Positions 30,552 to 38,918 of a stretch of 64,000 bases of DNA are shown here, one piece after another (the stretch's first letter is position 1; every line of letters begins with the position of its first letter). The stretch is from Kytococcus schroeteri. GTDB taxonomy: Bacteria > Actinomycetota > Actinomycetes > Actinomycetales > Dermatophilaceae. Position numbers and translations under genes: made by a program. Where the stretch lies: contig NZ_JBHLVH010000014.1 of NCBI RefSeq assembly GCF_042433515.1, positions 1-64,000 of the forward strand, given 5' to 3'. A model generated the notes under the pieces. It saw nothing but the letters and a program-made list of their open reading frames with translations, did not search any database and was not told the DNA's origin.

Positions 30552-31279
30552 GCGGCCTCCGTCTCCGTGCGTCCGGTGAGCGCGAAGAAGCGCTCCTCCA
30601 GCGTGCTGCCGTCCGCGACCTCGGCCACGGGTCCCTGCGCCACGCACCGCCCGGCGTCGATGACGACGACGCGGTCGGCCAGGCGCTCGGCCTCCTCGAA
30701 GGAGTGCGTGGTCACCACCACGGCCACCCCCTCCTGGGCGATGCGGCGCACCACGTCCCAGACGTCGAGCCGGCTGTGCGGGTCGAGGCCGGCGGTCGGC
30801 TCGTCGAGGAAGGTCACCTGCGGGCGGCCCACGAGCGCCGCGGCGAGGGCAACGCGCTGGCGCTGCCCGCCGGAGAGGCGGCGGATGATCCGCCTGTCGT
30901 AGCCGTGGATGCCGAGTCGGCGCCACAGGTCCTGCCACGGACGCGGGTCGGGGTAGAGGCGCGAGAGGTGGGCCAGCAGCACCGAGGGCCGCACACCCGT
31001 GGGCAGCCCACCGTCCTGCAGGGCCACCGAGACCCGACCGCGGTGCTCCGGGGTGGCACCCCACGGGTCGGTGCCGAGCACCCGCACGACGCCGGAGTCC
31101 GCCCGGAGCAGCCCGGTGGCGGTCTGCACCATGGTGGACTTGCCCGCACCGTTGCGTCCGAGCACGCAGGTCACCGCGCCCGCGGGGGCGGTGAAGGACA
31201 GGCCGTCCAGCGCCCGCACGCCCTCCCGGGTGAGGGCGACGTCGTCGAACAGCACGGCGGCGGGGGAGGTGGTCGGCAC
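30548..31279 (-). CDS. ABC transporter ATP-binding protein
   Basis: The nucleotide-binding partner of the downstream ABC-2 permease. The 243-residue product has Walker A LGRNGAGKSTMVQ near residues 40-52, a Q-loop near VALQDGGLP, signature LSGGQRQRVALAAALVGRP near 135-153, Walker B VTFLDEPTAGLDPHSR near 155-170 and switch TTHSFEEAERLAD. The start is a GTG at 31279. It is divergent from sufR, with about 97 bases between. The substrate cannot be inferred from the sequence. Confidence 0.92.
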   Translation of the reverse strand: MPTTSPAAVLFDDVALTREGVRALDGLSFTAPAGAVTCVLGRNGAGKSTMVQTATGLLRADSGVVRVLGTDPWGATPEHRGRVSVALQDGGLPTGVRPSVLLAHLSRLYPDPRPWQDLWRRLGIHGYDRRIIRRLSGGQRQRVALAAALVGRPQVTFLDEPTAGLDPHSRLDVWDVVRRIAQEGVAVVVTTHSFEEAERLADRVVVIDAGRCVAQGPVAEVADGSTLEERFFALTGRTETEAA

Positions 31280-31358
31280 GGGGAGAACCCTACGTCGCGG
31301 CCGCGCTGGAGCACCGGGTGAGGTTCACCTCTCTTGGAGGGGAACAAAGATTTAGCGC

Positions 31359-31373
31359 ACACTGTTGTTGTGT
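31359..31373. promoter_or_regulatory. Putative SufR operator overlapping the sufR start region
   Basis: ACACT-GTTGT-TGTGT is a near-perfect palindrome three bases before the sufR ATG. It closely resembles the ACACT-N5-TGTGA box I recall for SufR in mycobacteria and Streptomyces, and implies autorepression of the suf operon. Confidence 0.6.
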
Positions 31374-31375
31374 TT

Positions 31376-32092
31376 ATGAGCGAGCCGGCGACGAGCACCC
31401 GTGAGCGGGTCCGTGCTGCCGTCTCCCAGGATGGCCCCATCACCGCCCGCGAGCTCTCCGACCAGCTCGACCTCACCGCCGCCGCGGTGCGCCGCCACCT
31501 CGACGCACTGGCCGCCGAGGGCGTCATCGCCGAGCACGAGCACGAGCTGGCCGCCGCGGGCACGCGTGGCCGCGGACGCCCCGCCCGCGCCTGGGTGCTC
31601 TCCGACGCGGGTCACACAACCCTGCCCACCGCCTACGACGAGATGGCCGTGGAGCTGCTGGAGTTCCTGCAGGCCACCGGCGGCACCGAGGCGGTGGCCG
31701 AGTACGCTCGCCGCCGCGCCGAGCAGCTCGTCTCGCGCTACGCCGATGCCGTGCGCGAGGCGGGGGAGGACCCGGTCGACCGCGCCCATGCCCTCTCGGC
31801 CGAGCTCGCCGGGGACGGCTACGCCCCCTCGGTGCGGCAGGTGCCGCAGGTCCACGGCGTCCAGCTCTGCCAGGGCCACTGCCCCGTGCAGCAGGCCGCC
31901 GAGGCCTTCCCCGCCCTGTGCGAGGCCGAGGCCGAGGCGTTCTCCGAGCTGCTGGGCGTGCACGTCCAGCGCCTGCAGACGCTGCCGGTCGGCGGCCACG
32001 TCTGCACCACCTTCGTCCCGGCCTCCGCGGTCACCGTGCGGCCGGGTCCCGACACGTCCACCACCCACCACCACGAGGAGAGGTCACGATGA
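31376..32092 (+). CDS. sufR: Iron-sulfur cluster biosynthesis regulator SufR
   Basis: A winged-helix repressor of the suf operon that senses Fe-S status through a bound cluster. The 238-residue product has an amino-terminal DNA-binding domain (TRERVRAAVSQDGPITAREL, then LDLTAAAVRRHLDALAAEGV near 25-52). A wing rich in basic residues (TRGRGRPARAWVL) follows. Likely cluster ligands are Cys near 164, 168 and 182 (QLCQGHCPVQQ and ALCEAE). The ATG at 31376 directly follows a palindrome. The TGA overlaps the sufB start, so regulator and assembly genes are one operon. Confidence 0.93.
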   Translation: MSEPATSTRERVRAAVSQDGPITARELSDQLDLTAAAVRRHLDALAAEGVIAEHEHELAAAGTRGRGRPARAWVLSDAGHTTLPTAYDEMAVELLEFLQATGGTEAVAEYARRRAEQLVSRYADAVREAGEDPVDRAHALSAELAGDGYAPSVRQVPQVHGVQLCQGHCPVQQAAEAFPALCEAEAEAFSELLGVHVQRLQTLPVGGHVCTTFVPASAVTVRPGPDTSTTHHHEERSR

Positions 32093-33540
32093 CCACGACG
32101 GCCGATGGCACCCCCAGCGGCGCCTCCCACATCGAGGAGCTGAACCCCGGTCTCAAGGACCTGGGCCGCTACGAGTACGGATGGCGCGACAGCGACGCCG
32201 CCGGTGAGGCCGCCCAGCGCGGCCTGTCCGAGGCCGTGGTGGAGGACATCACCACGCGCAAGGGTGAGCCGGAGTGGATGCGCACCATGCGTCTCAAGGC
32301 CCTGCGCCTGTTCGACCGCAAGCCGATGCCGCACTGGGGCTCGGACCTCTCGGACATCGACTTCCAGAACATCAAGTACTTCGTGAAGTCCACCGAGAAG
32401 CAGGCCACCACCTGGGACGAGCTGCCCGAGGACATCAAGAAGACCTACGACAAGCTCGGCATCCCGGAGGCGGAGAAGCAGCGCCTCATCGCCGGTGTGG
32501 CCGCCCAGTACGAGTCCGAGGTGGTGTACCACCAGATCCGCGAGGACCTGGAGGAGAAGGGCGTCATCTTCGTCGACACCGACACCGCCCTGCGCGAGCA
32601 CGAGGACCTGTTCCGCGAGCACTTCGCCAGCGTCATCCCCGCCGGTGACAACAAGTTCTCCGCGCTGAACACCGCCGTGTGGTCCGGTGGCTCCTTCATC
32701 TACGTGCCGCCGGGCGTGCACGTGGACATCCCGCTGCAGGCCTACTTCCGCATCAACACCGAGAACATGGGCCAGTTCGAGCGGACGCTGATCATCGCCG
32801 ACGAGGGCTCCTCGGTGCACTACGTGGAGGGCTGCACGGCGCCGATCTACCAGTCCGACTCGCTGCACAGCGCGGTGGTGGAGATCATCGTCAAGAAGAA
32901 CGCCAAGGTGCGCTACACGACCATCCAGAACTGGTCGAACAACGTGTACAACCTGGTCACCAAGCGCGCCACCTGCGCCGAGGGCGCCACCATGGAGTGG
33001 ATCGACGGCAACATCGGCTCCAAGGTGACGATGAAGTACCCGGCCGTCTTCCTCATGGGCGAGCACGCCAACGGCGAGACCCTGTCCGTGGCCTTCGCCG
33101 GCGAGGGCCAGCACCAGGACGCCGGCGCCAAGATGGTGCACAACGCCCCGCACACCACCAGCTCCATCGTGAGCAAGTCGGTGGCCCGCGGTGGTGGCCG
33201 CACCTCCTACCGCGGCCTGGTGCAGGTGGCCGAGGGCGCGTACGGCTCGAAGTCGTCCGTGGTCTGCGACGCCCTGCTGGTGGACCAGATCTCCCGGTCC
33301 GACACCTACCCCTACGTCGACATCCGCGAGGACGACGTGCAGATGGGCCACGAGGCCACCGTCTCCAAGGTGTCCGAGGACCAGATGTTCTACCTGATGT
33401 CCCGCGGTGTCTCCGAGACCGAGGCCATGGCCATGATCGTGCGCGGCTTCGTGGAGCCGATCGCCCGTGAGCTGCCGATGGAGTACGCCCTCGAGCTGAA
33501 CCGCCTGATCGAGCTGCAGATGGAAGGAGCCGTCGGCTGA
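32089..33540 (+). CDS. sufB: Fe-S cluster assembly scaffold protein SufB
   Basis: SufB, with SufC and SufD, forms the BC2D scaffold on which Fe-S clusters are built. The 483-residue product shows MRTMRLKALRLFDRKPMPHW near residues 64-83, VWSGGSFIYVPPGVHVDIPL near 198-217 and VHYVEGCTAP near 243-252. The carboxy-terminal MSRGVSETEAMAMIVRGFVEP near 440-460 includes the SufB family signature. The GAGGAGAGG ribosome site is strong. No intein interrupts it, unlike mycobacterial SufB. Confidence 0.97.
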   Translation: MTTTADGTPSGASHIEELNPGLKDLGRYEYGWRDSDAAGEAAQRGLSEAVVEDITTRKGEPEWMRTMRLKALRLFDRKPMPHWGSDLSDIDFQNIKYFVKSTEKQATTWDELPEDIKKTYDKLGIPEAEKQRLIAGVAAQYESEVVYHQIREDLEEKGVIFVDTDTALREHEDLFREHFASVIPAGDNKFSALNTAVWSGGSFIYVPPGVHVDIPLQAYFRINTENMGQFERTLIIADEGSSVHYVEGCTAPIYQSDSLHSAVVEIIVKKNAKVRYTTIQNWSNNVYNLVTKRATCAEGATMEWIDGNIGSKVTMKYPAVFLMGEHANGETLSVAFAGEGQHQDAGAKMVHNAPHTTSSIVSKSVARGGGRTSYRGLVQVAEGAYGSKSSVVCDALLVDQISRSDTYPYVDIREDDVQMGHEATVSKVSEDQMFYLMSRGVSETEAMAMIVRGFVEPIARELPMEYALELNRLIELQMEGAVG

Positions 33541-34805
33541 TGTCGCTGCTCAGCGAGACGAAGAACGACCAGGCCGCCGGCGGACTCACCCCGGCCGCCA
33601 CGCACACCGACCCGGCCGCCCAGCTGGGCACCCCGGCCGCCGACGAGTCGCGCGCCAAGCGCCGCCGCTCGCACGAGCCGGCGGACTTCCCGGTGCCCAC
33701 CGGGCGCGAGGAGGAGTGGCGCTTCACGCCGCTGGACCGCCTGGGCTCCCTGCTGCAGGAGAAGGCCACCGACACCAACGGCACCCCGGCCACCACCTGG
33801 GAGGTCAGCGACGAGACCCACGTGGCCTCCCCGCTGGCCCCGGGCCAGGCGCCCCGCGGCACCGTGCTGGTGCCCGAGGACCGCGCCGCGGTCGTGGCCT
33901 CCGCCGGCAGCGAGCAGGCGCTGCACGTGGCCGTCCCGGCCGACACCGAGCTCACCGAGCCGATCGTGGTCCGCGTGACCGGCCAGGGCGCCGGCCACCG
34001 CTCGAACGGGCACGTCGTCATCGACGCCGGGCGCCACAGCAAGGCCATGGTGATCCTCCACCACACCGGTGCGGCCGAGCACGGCGAGAACGTCGAGGTC
34101 GTGGCCGGCGACGGCTCGCAGCTCACCGTGGTGAGCCTGCAGGAGTGGGACGACGAGGCCGTGCACACCGGCCAGCACGAGGCCCGCATCGGTCGCGACG
34201 CCACCTTCCGCCACATCGTGGTGACCCTGGGCGGCGACCTGGTGCGCCTCAACACCAACGTGTCCTACGAGGGCCCCGGCGGCTCGGCCAACCTGTACGG
34301 CGTGTACTTCGCCGACTCCGGCCAGCACCAGGAGCACCGCGTGTTCGTGGACCACAACGCCCCGAGGTGCCACTCCGACGTGCTCTACAAGGGCGCCCTG
34401 CAGGGCGAGACCGCGCGCACCGTGTGGGTGGGTGACGTGCTCATCCGCGCCGAGGCCGAGGGCACCGACACCTACGAGATGAACCGCAACCTGGTGCTCA
34501 CCGACGGGGCGCGCGCCGACTCGGTGCCCAACCTGGAGATCGAGACCGGCGAGATCGAGGGGGCCGGCCACGCCAGCGCCACCGGCCGCTTCGACGACGA
34601 GCAGCTCTTCTACCTCATGGCGCGGGGCATCCCCGAGGCCGAGGCCCGCCGCCTGGTGGTGCGCGGCTTCTTCGCCGACATCGTGGGCCGCATCGGTGTG
34701 CCCGAGGTGACCGAGCGCATCATGCGCGCCATCGAGGTGGAGCTCGGGTTCGCCCCCACCGAGGCCGACGAGCTGCTCGACGACGACGCGGAGGCGACCG
34801 CCTGA
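33540..34805 (+). CDS. sufD: Fe-S cluster assembly protein SufD
   Basis: The SufB paralogue of the BC2D scaffold complex. The 421-residue product has the short motif GREEEWRFTPLDRLGSLL near residues 57-74, then a beta-helix core. The late SufB/SufD signature YLMARGIPEAEARRLVVRGF lies near 358-377. HHTGAAEHGENVEVVAGDGSQ in the middle is typical. The start overlaps the sufB stop (TGATG) and the stop overlaps the next gene. Confidence 0.96.
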   Translation: MSLLSETKNDQAAGGLTPAATHTDPAAQLGTPAADESRAKRRRSHEPADFPVPTGREEEWRFTPLDRLGSLLQEKATDTNGTPATTWEVSDETHVASPLAPGQAPRGTVLVPEDRAAVVASAGSEQALHVAVPADTELTEPIVVRVTGQGAGHRSNGHVVIDAGRHSKAMVILHHTGAAEHGENVEVVAGDGSQLTVVSLQEWDDEAVHTGQHEARIGRDATFRHIVVTLGGDLVRLNTNVSYEGPGGSANLYGVYFADSGQHQEHRVFVDHNAPRCHSDVLYKGALQGETARTVWVGDVLIRAEAEGTDTYEMNRNLVLTDGARADSVPNLEIETGEIEGAGHASATGRFDDEQLFYLMARGIPEAEARRLVVRGFFADIVGRIGVPEVTERIMRAIEVELGFAPTEADELLDDDAEATA

Positions 34806-35170
34806 TGGCCGCCCGCGACGAGGGTCCGCACACCGGCGCGCTGCCGGTCGGCCAGGTCGAGGAGTACCTGGTGGGCACCCTGGACGAGCTGCCCGAGGTC
34901 GGCGGCGCCGTGGTGGAGCTCGGCGGACGCCGGGTGGCCGTGGTGCGCGACTCGAAGGGCGTCGTCCACGCCATCGACGACACGTGCAGCCACGCCAACG
35001 TCTCCCTCGCCGAGGGAGAGGTGCACGGCGACACCATCGAGTGCTGGCTGCACGGCTCGGAGTTCGACCTCAACGACGGGCACCCGCTGAGCCTGCCGGC
35101 CACCCAGCCGGTGGCCGTGCACACCGTGCGCATCGACGGCAGCTCGATCTACGTGGCGATCGCCTCCTGA
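34805..35170 (+). CDS. Rieske-type [2Fe-2S] ferredoxin of the suf operon
   Basis: A small soluble Rieske protein, probably an electron carrier or auxiliary factor for cluster assembly; non-haem iron proteins of this type sit between sufD and sufC in many actinobacteria. The 121-residue product has the two ligand boxes DTCSHANVSL near residues 58-67 and ECWLHGSEFDL near 78-88, giving two Cys and two His. There is no signal peptide or membrane anchor, so it is cytoplasmic. Its redox partner is unknown. Confidence 0.9.
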   Translation: MAARDEGPHTGALPVGQVEEYLVGTLDELPEVGGAVVELGGRRVAVVRDSKGVVHAIDDTCSHANVSLAEGEVHGDTIECWLHGSEFDLNDGHPLSLPATQPVAVHTVRIDGSSIYVAIAS

Positions 35171-35238
35171 AGGCCGCCGCACCCCCGACACCGGAACCAC
35201 TGGTTCCCCCTGGCACCACCTGCGACGAAAGAGGACAC

Positions 35239-36000
35239 ATGAGCACCCTGGAGATCAAGGACCTGCACGTCTCGGTCAGCACGGACGACGGCGAGGACAA
35301 GGAGATCCTCAAGGGCGTCACCCTGACCATCAACTCCGGCGAGACCCACGCCATCATGGGCCCGAACGGCTCCGGCAAGTCCACGCTGGCCTACTCCATC
35401 GCCGGTCACCCCAAGTACACGGTGACCTCCGGCTCCATCACCCTGGACGGCGAGGACGTGCTGGCGATGAGCGTGGACGAGCGCGCCCGCGCCGGTCTCT
35501 TCCTGGCGATGCAGTACCCCGTCGAGGTGCCCGGCGTGACGGTGAGCAACTTCCTGCGCACCGCCAAGACCGCCGTGGACGGCGAGGCCCCGAAGCTGCG
35601 CACCTGGGTCAAGGACGTCAAGAACACCATGGCCGACCTGCGCATGAAGCCCGAGTTCGCCGAGCGCGACGTCAACGCCGGCTTCTCCGGTGGTGAGAAG
35701 AAGCGCCACGAGATCCTGCAGCTCGAGCTGCTGCAGCCCAAGGTGGCCGTGCTCGACGAGACCGACTCCGGCCTCGACGTGGACGCGCTGCGCATCGTCT
35801 CCGAGGGCGTGAACCGCGCCAAGGAGGCCAACGACATGGGCGTGCTGCTCATCACGCACTACACGCGCATCCTCAACTACATCAAGCCCGACTTCGTGCA
35901 CGTCTTCGTGGACGGCCGCGTGGCCGAGGAGGGCGGCCCGGAGCTGGCCGAGCGCCTCGAGGCCGAGGGCTACGACCGCTTCACCCAGGCGGCGGTCTGA
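35239..36000 (+). CDS. sufC: Fe-S cluster assembly ATPase SufC
   Basis: The ABC-type ATPase that drives conformational change of the SufBC2D scaffold. The 253-residue product has Walker A MGPNGSGKSTLAYSIAGHP near residues 38-56 and the signature GFSGGEKKRHEILQLELL near 150-167. Walker B VAVLDETDSGLDVDALRI follows near 170-187, and the switch histidine is in LLITHYTRILNYI. The ATG at 35239 follows AGAGGA. It is 68 bases from the Rieske gene, the largest internal gap of the operon. Confidence 0.97.
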   Translation: MSTLEIKDLHVSVSTDDGEDKEILKGVTLTINSGETHAIMGPNGSGKSTLAYSIAGHPKYTVTSGSITLDGEDVLAMSVDERARAGLFLAMQYPVEVPGVTVSNFLRTAKTAVDGEAPKLRTWVKDVKNTMADLRMKPEFAERDVNAGFSGGEKKRHEILQLELLQPKVAVLDETDSGLDVDALRIVSEGVNRAKEANDMGVLLITHYTRILNYIKPDFVHVFVDGRVAEEGGPELAERLEAEGYDRFTQAAV

Positions 36001-36002
36001 GC

Positions 36003-37373
36003 GTGAGCGCGTTCACCGACGCCGAGCTGGAGGAGCTGCGCGCGCAGTTCCCGGTGCTCCAGCGGACCGTCCGTGACGGGCGGCCGCTGGTGTACCTGGA
36101 CTCCGGGGCCACGAGCCAGCAGCCGCTGGCCGTGCTGGAGGCCGAGCGGGAGTACCTCACCCAGCACCGTTCCGCAGTGCACCGGGGTGCCCACCAGCTG
36201 GCCGAGGAGGCCACGGACGCCTTCGAGGGGGCGCGCGAGCGGATCGCGCGCTTCATCGGGGCGCCGCGCACCGAGGAGGTGGTGTTCACCAAGAACGCCA
36301 CCGAGGCGCTCAACCTCGTGGCCTACGCGTTCTCCAACGCCGGCGCCGCCGGCGCCATGGACGGGGCCGACCCCGCGGTGGCCGAGCGCTTCCGCCTCGG
36401 CCCGGGCGACAGCATCGTGGTGACCGAGGCCGAGCACCACGCCAATCTCGTGCCCTGGCAGGAGCTGGCCCGCCGCACCGGCGCCACGCTGCGCTGGCTG
36501 CCGCTGCTGGCCGACGGCCGGGTCGACCTCTCCGGCCTCGGCGAGGTCGTGGACGACACCACCAAGGTGCTGGCCTTCAGCCACGTCTCCAACGTGACCG
36601 GGGCCGTGGCCGACGTGCCGGCGCTGGTGGCCCGTGCCCGCGAGGTGGGTGCGCTCACCGTGGTGGACGGCGCGCAGTCCGTGCCGCACCTGCCGGTGGA
36701 CGTCGCTGCCCTGGGCGTGGACTTCCTCGCCTTCACCGGCCACAAGGTGCTGGGCCCGTCCGGCATCGGTGTGCTCTGGGGCCGCCACGAGCTGCTGGCC
36801 GCGATGCCGCCGTTCATCACCGGTGGCTCCATGATCGAGCTGGTGCGCATGGAGGGCTCCACCTACGCCCCTCCACCGGCCCGCTTCGAGGCCGGGGTGC
36901 CCATGACCAGCCAGGCCGTGGGCCTGGGCGCGGCCGTGGAGTTCCTCGACGAGATCGGCATGGAGCGGGTGGCCGCCCACGACCGTGAGCTGGTGCAGTA
37001 CGCGCTCGACGGCCTGGTGCAGCGCCCGTGGGTCACCGTCATCGGGCCCACCTCCACCGGCGTCGGCCCCGTGGCCGAGCGGGTGGGGGCGGTGTCCTTC
37101 ACCGTCGAGGGCGTGCACCCGCACGACGTGGGGCAGGTGCTGGACGACTCCGGCGTCGCCGTGCGCACCGGGCACCACTGCGCTTGGCCGCTGCACCGCG
37201 CGCTGCGCGTGCCCGCCACCACGCGGGCCAGCTTCGCGGTGTACTCCACGCGGGCCGACGTGGACGCCTTCCTCGAGGCGCTGGACCGCGTGCCGGGCGT
37301 CTTCGGCATCGACGTGGGGACCCCCACCGGCGGCACCCCCGCGGGCCGCACCGACCAGGAGGCAGGAGCCTGA
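36003..37373 (+). CDS. sufS: Cysteine desulfurase SufS
   Basis: A pyridoxal-phosphate enzyme that extracts sulfur from cysteine as a persulfide for cluster assembly. The 456-residue product has LVYLDSGATSQQPLAVLEAE near residues 28-47, EAEHHANLVPWQ near 142-153, the PLP lysine in FTGHKVLGPSGIGVLW near 244-258 and the catalytic cysteine in VRTGHHCAWPLHRAL near 388-402. The GTG at 36003 lies two bases after sufC. The stop overlaps the sufU start. A carboxy-terminal glycine/threonine-rich tail of about 20 residues is extra. Confidence 0.96.
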   Translation: MSAFTDAELEELRAQFPVLQRTVRDGRPLVYLDSGATSQQPLAVLEAEREYLTQHRSAVHRGAHQLAEEATDAFEGARERIARFIGAPRTEEVVFTKNATEALNLVAYAFSNAGAAGAMDGADPAVAERFRLGPGDSIVVTEAEHHANLVPWQELARRTGATLRWLPLLADGRVDLSGLGEVVDDTTKVLAFSHVSNVTGAVADVPALVARAREVGALTVVDGAQSVPHLPVDVAALGVDFLAFTGHKVLGPSGIGVLWGRHELLAAMPPFITGGSMIELVRMEGSTYAPPPARFEAGVPMTSQAVGLGAAVEFLDEIGMERVAAHDRELVQYALDGLVQRPWVTVIGPTSTGVGPVAERVGAVSFTVEGVHPHDVGQVLDDSGVAVRTGHHCAWPLHRALRVPATTRASFAVYSTRADVDAFLEALDRVPGVFGIDVGTPTGGTPAGRTDQEAGA

Positions 37374-37861
37374 TGGACCTGTACCAGGAGATCATCCTCG
37401 ACCACTCCAAGAACCCGCAGAACGCCGGGCTGAGGGAGCCGTACGAGGCCGAGGTGCACCACGTGAACACCTCCTGCGGCGACGAGGTCACCGTGCGGGT
37501 GCACGTGGACACCTCCGTGGAGCCGCCCCGCATCGTGGACGTCTCCTACGACGCGATGGGGTGCAGCATCTCCACCGCGTCCACCTCGGTGATGACCGAG
37601 GAGACCATCGGCCACGACGCCGACGAGGTGGCCGGCAGCCTGGCGGAGATGAAGAAGATGCTCACCTCGCGCGGCCAGTACGAGGGCGACGAGGAGCTCA
37701 TCGGCGACGGCGTGGCCTTCGCCGGCGTCTCGCAGTACCCGGCGCGCGTGAAGTGCGCGCTGCTGGGCTGGACCGCCCTCACCGACGCCCTGGCCCGCGC
37801 CGGGGTGGACGTGACCGGCGAGCACGACACCGACGCACCGACGAACGGAGCACAGGCATGA
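37373..37861 (+). CDS. sufU: Zinc-dependent sulfurtransferase/scaffold SufU
   Basis: SufU accepts persulfide sulfur from SufS in Gram-positives and uses a zinc-bound cysteine. The 162-residue product begins MDLYQEIILDHSKNPQNAG and has the ligands in NTSCGDEVTV near residue 35, AMGCSISTASTSVM near 63 and RVKCALLGWTAL near 128, matching the SufU zinc site. GAGGCAGGAG precedes the start. It overlaps sufS upstream and sufT downstream by four bases each. Confidence 0.95.
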   Translation: MDLYQEIILDHSKNPQNAGLREPYEAEVHHVNTSCGDEVTVRVHVDTSVEPPRIVDVSYDAMGCSISTASTSVMTEETIGHDADEVAGSLAEMKKMLTSRGQYEGDEELIGDGVAFAGVSQYPARVKCALLGWTALTDALARAGVDVTGEHDTDAPTNGAQA

Positions 37862-38187
37862 CCGAGCAGCAGACCGCAGCAGCAGCCAGCACCGAGGACG
37901 TCACCGAGGCGCTGCGCGACGTGGTGGACCCCGAGCTGGGCATCAACGTCGTGGACCTCGGCCTCGTCTACGGGGTCACCGTGGAGGAGACGCACGCCGT
38001 CATCGACATGACGCTGACCTCCCCGGCGTGCCCGCTGACCGACGTCATCGAGGACCAGGTGGCCGGCGTGCTGGAGGGCCTCGTGTCCACGCACGTCATC
38101 AACTGGGTCTGGATGCCGCCGTGGGGCCCGGACAAGATCACCGACGACGGCCGCGAGCAGCTGCGCGCCCTGGGCTTCAACATCTGA
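37858..38187 (+). CDS. sufT: SufT-type MIP18 (DUF59) Fe-S assembly factor
   Basis: A small MIP18-family protein that promotes maturation of Fe-S enzymes. The 109-residue product contains EALRDVVDPELGINVVDLGL near 18-37, and MTLTSPACPLTDVIEDQV near 55-72 with the conserved cysteine. WVWMPPWGPDKITDDGREQL closes it near 83-102. It is the last gene of the sufR-sufT operon and is followed by a 777-base non-coding island. Confidence 0.95.
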   Translation: MTEQQTAAAASTEDVTEALRDVVDPELGINVVDLGLVYGVTVEETHAVIDMTLTSPACPLTDVIEDQVAGVLEGLVSTHVINWVWMPPWGPDKITDDGREQLRALGFNI

Positions 38188-38254
38188 GGCGGACTGCCGG
38201 GCGGACGCGAGGCCGCGCTGCCTGGCCGTCCAGGTGGGCACGCGCCACCCTCGC

Positions 38255-38328
38255 CGCAGGACCCCCGCGTGAGGTCAGCATCCCCGTGCTCTGACACGGG
38301 CGTCCTGATCCCGCGCGGGGGTCCTGCG
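38255..38328. repeat. Long stem-loop with a nested hairpin
   Basis: CGCAGGACCCCCGCG (38255-38269) and CGCGGGGGTCCTGCG (38314-38328) are perfectly complementary over 15 bases. The 44-base loop contains its own hairpin, CCCGTG (38283) with CACGGG (38295). It could be the suf operon terminator or a structured element. Confidence 0.65.
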
Positions 38329-38384
38329 CGTTCGTGGCGGCGCGCACGCGAAACCTCGCCGCGCACGCGACGCGTGCTCTCCGC

Positions 38385-38490
38385 ACGCGCACCATCCCGT
38401 GCGGCGAGCGCCTTTGCCGTGCGGCCACCACCCATCCAGTGCGGCCAACACCTTTCCCGTGCCGCGCCGCCCTTCCCGTGCGCCGAGTGC
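38385..38490. repeat. Imperfect tandem units of about 21 bases
   Basis: Five degenerate units of the form (C)CTTTCCCGTGCGGCCAACAC follow one another, each with a CCGTGC-like core. The same unit occurs in the tails of the repeat copies at 28.2 and 28.6 kb, so these islands share sequence ancestry. Too degenerate and too short for CRISPR. Confidence 0.5.
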
Positions 38491-38609
38491 CGGGCGCGGT
38501 GTTGACAGATCCCGAACTGCTGCCCGACGCCCGGCTTGCTTCTCCACGGAGGGCCCTCCCGGCAGGAGCGCCGCCCGGGAGGGGCGCGGGCGAAAGGGGC
38601 GCGGGCGAA

Positions 38610-38695
38610 AGGGGTGTCCTATCGCGCGATAGGTCGACCGATACGCAGGCGGGTGACTGCGATTCGGTCGACCTATCAGGTGATAGGACACCCCT
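38610..38695. repeat. Large cross-shaped inverted repeat with nested palindromes
   Basis: Arms 38610-38641 and 38664-38695 are complementary at 28 of 32 positions; only the four-base inner loops (GCGC and AGGT) differ. Each arm is itself palindromic: CCTATCGCGCGATAGG at 38618-38633 and CCTATCAGGTGATAGG at 38672-38687, each next to GGTCGACC. CGCAG and CTGCG extend the pairing into the spacer. Two direct copies of a 15-base GGGGCGCGGGCGAAA unit lie just upstream. No coding function is seen; a recombination site, operator or structured element are possibilities. Confidence 0.8.
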
Positions 38696-38854
38696 CCCGC
38701 GAGCACCCTGTTCCCCATACGCCGTTGCTGGCCCTGCCGGGCGCGCCGTGGATGCCCTAACGGGCGCGCGTGGCTGGCCGGCCCGACCCACGTACACCGT
38801 CGGGGGTGGGCCACGCCCGGAATCGGCCTCGCCGGCTCGGGCTCTGAAGACGCC

Positions 38855-38888
38855 GACGCCCACGGCCCCTGGTGGGGACGCGGGCGTC
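38855..38888 (-). terminator. Hairpin downstream of the dicarboxylate symporter
   Basis: GACGCCCACGGCCCC and GGGGACGCGGGCGTC pair over 15 bases with two mismatches and a TGGT loop, past the 3' end of the minus-strand symporter gene. Confidence 0.5.
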
Positions 38889-38918
38889 AGGACGTGCGCA
38901 GCAGCGCAGGGGAGCGGG

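Noticed and set aside
38385..38490. Tandem 21-base units considered as a CRISPR or coding repeat
   Set aside because: There are no spacers between the units, they are degenerate, and all frames have arbitrary composition.
38610..38695. Large inverted repeat considered as a tRNA gene
   Set aside because: The fold is a cross of palindromes without a T-loop GTTCGA, a D-loop pattern or a 7-base acceptor stem.
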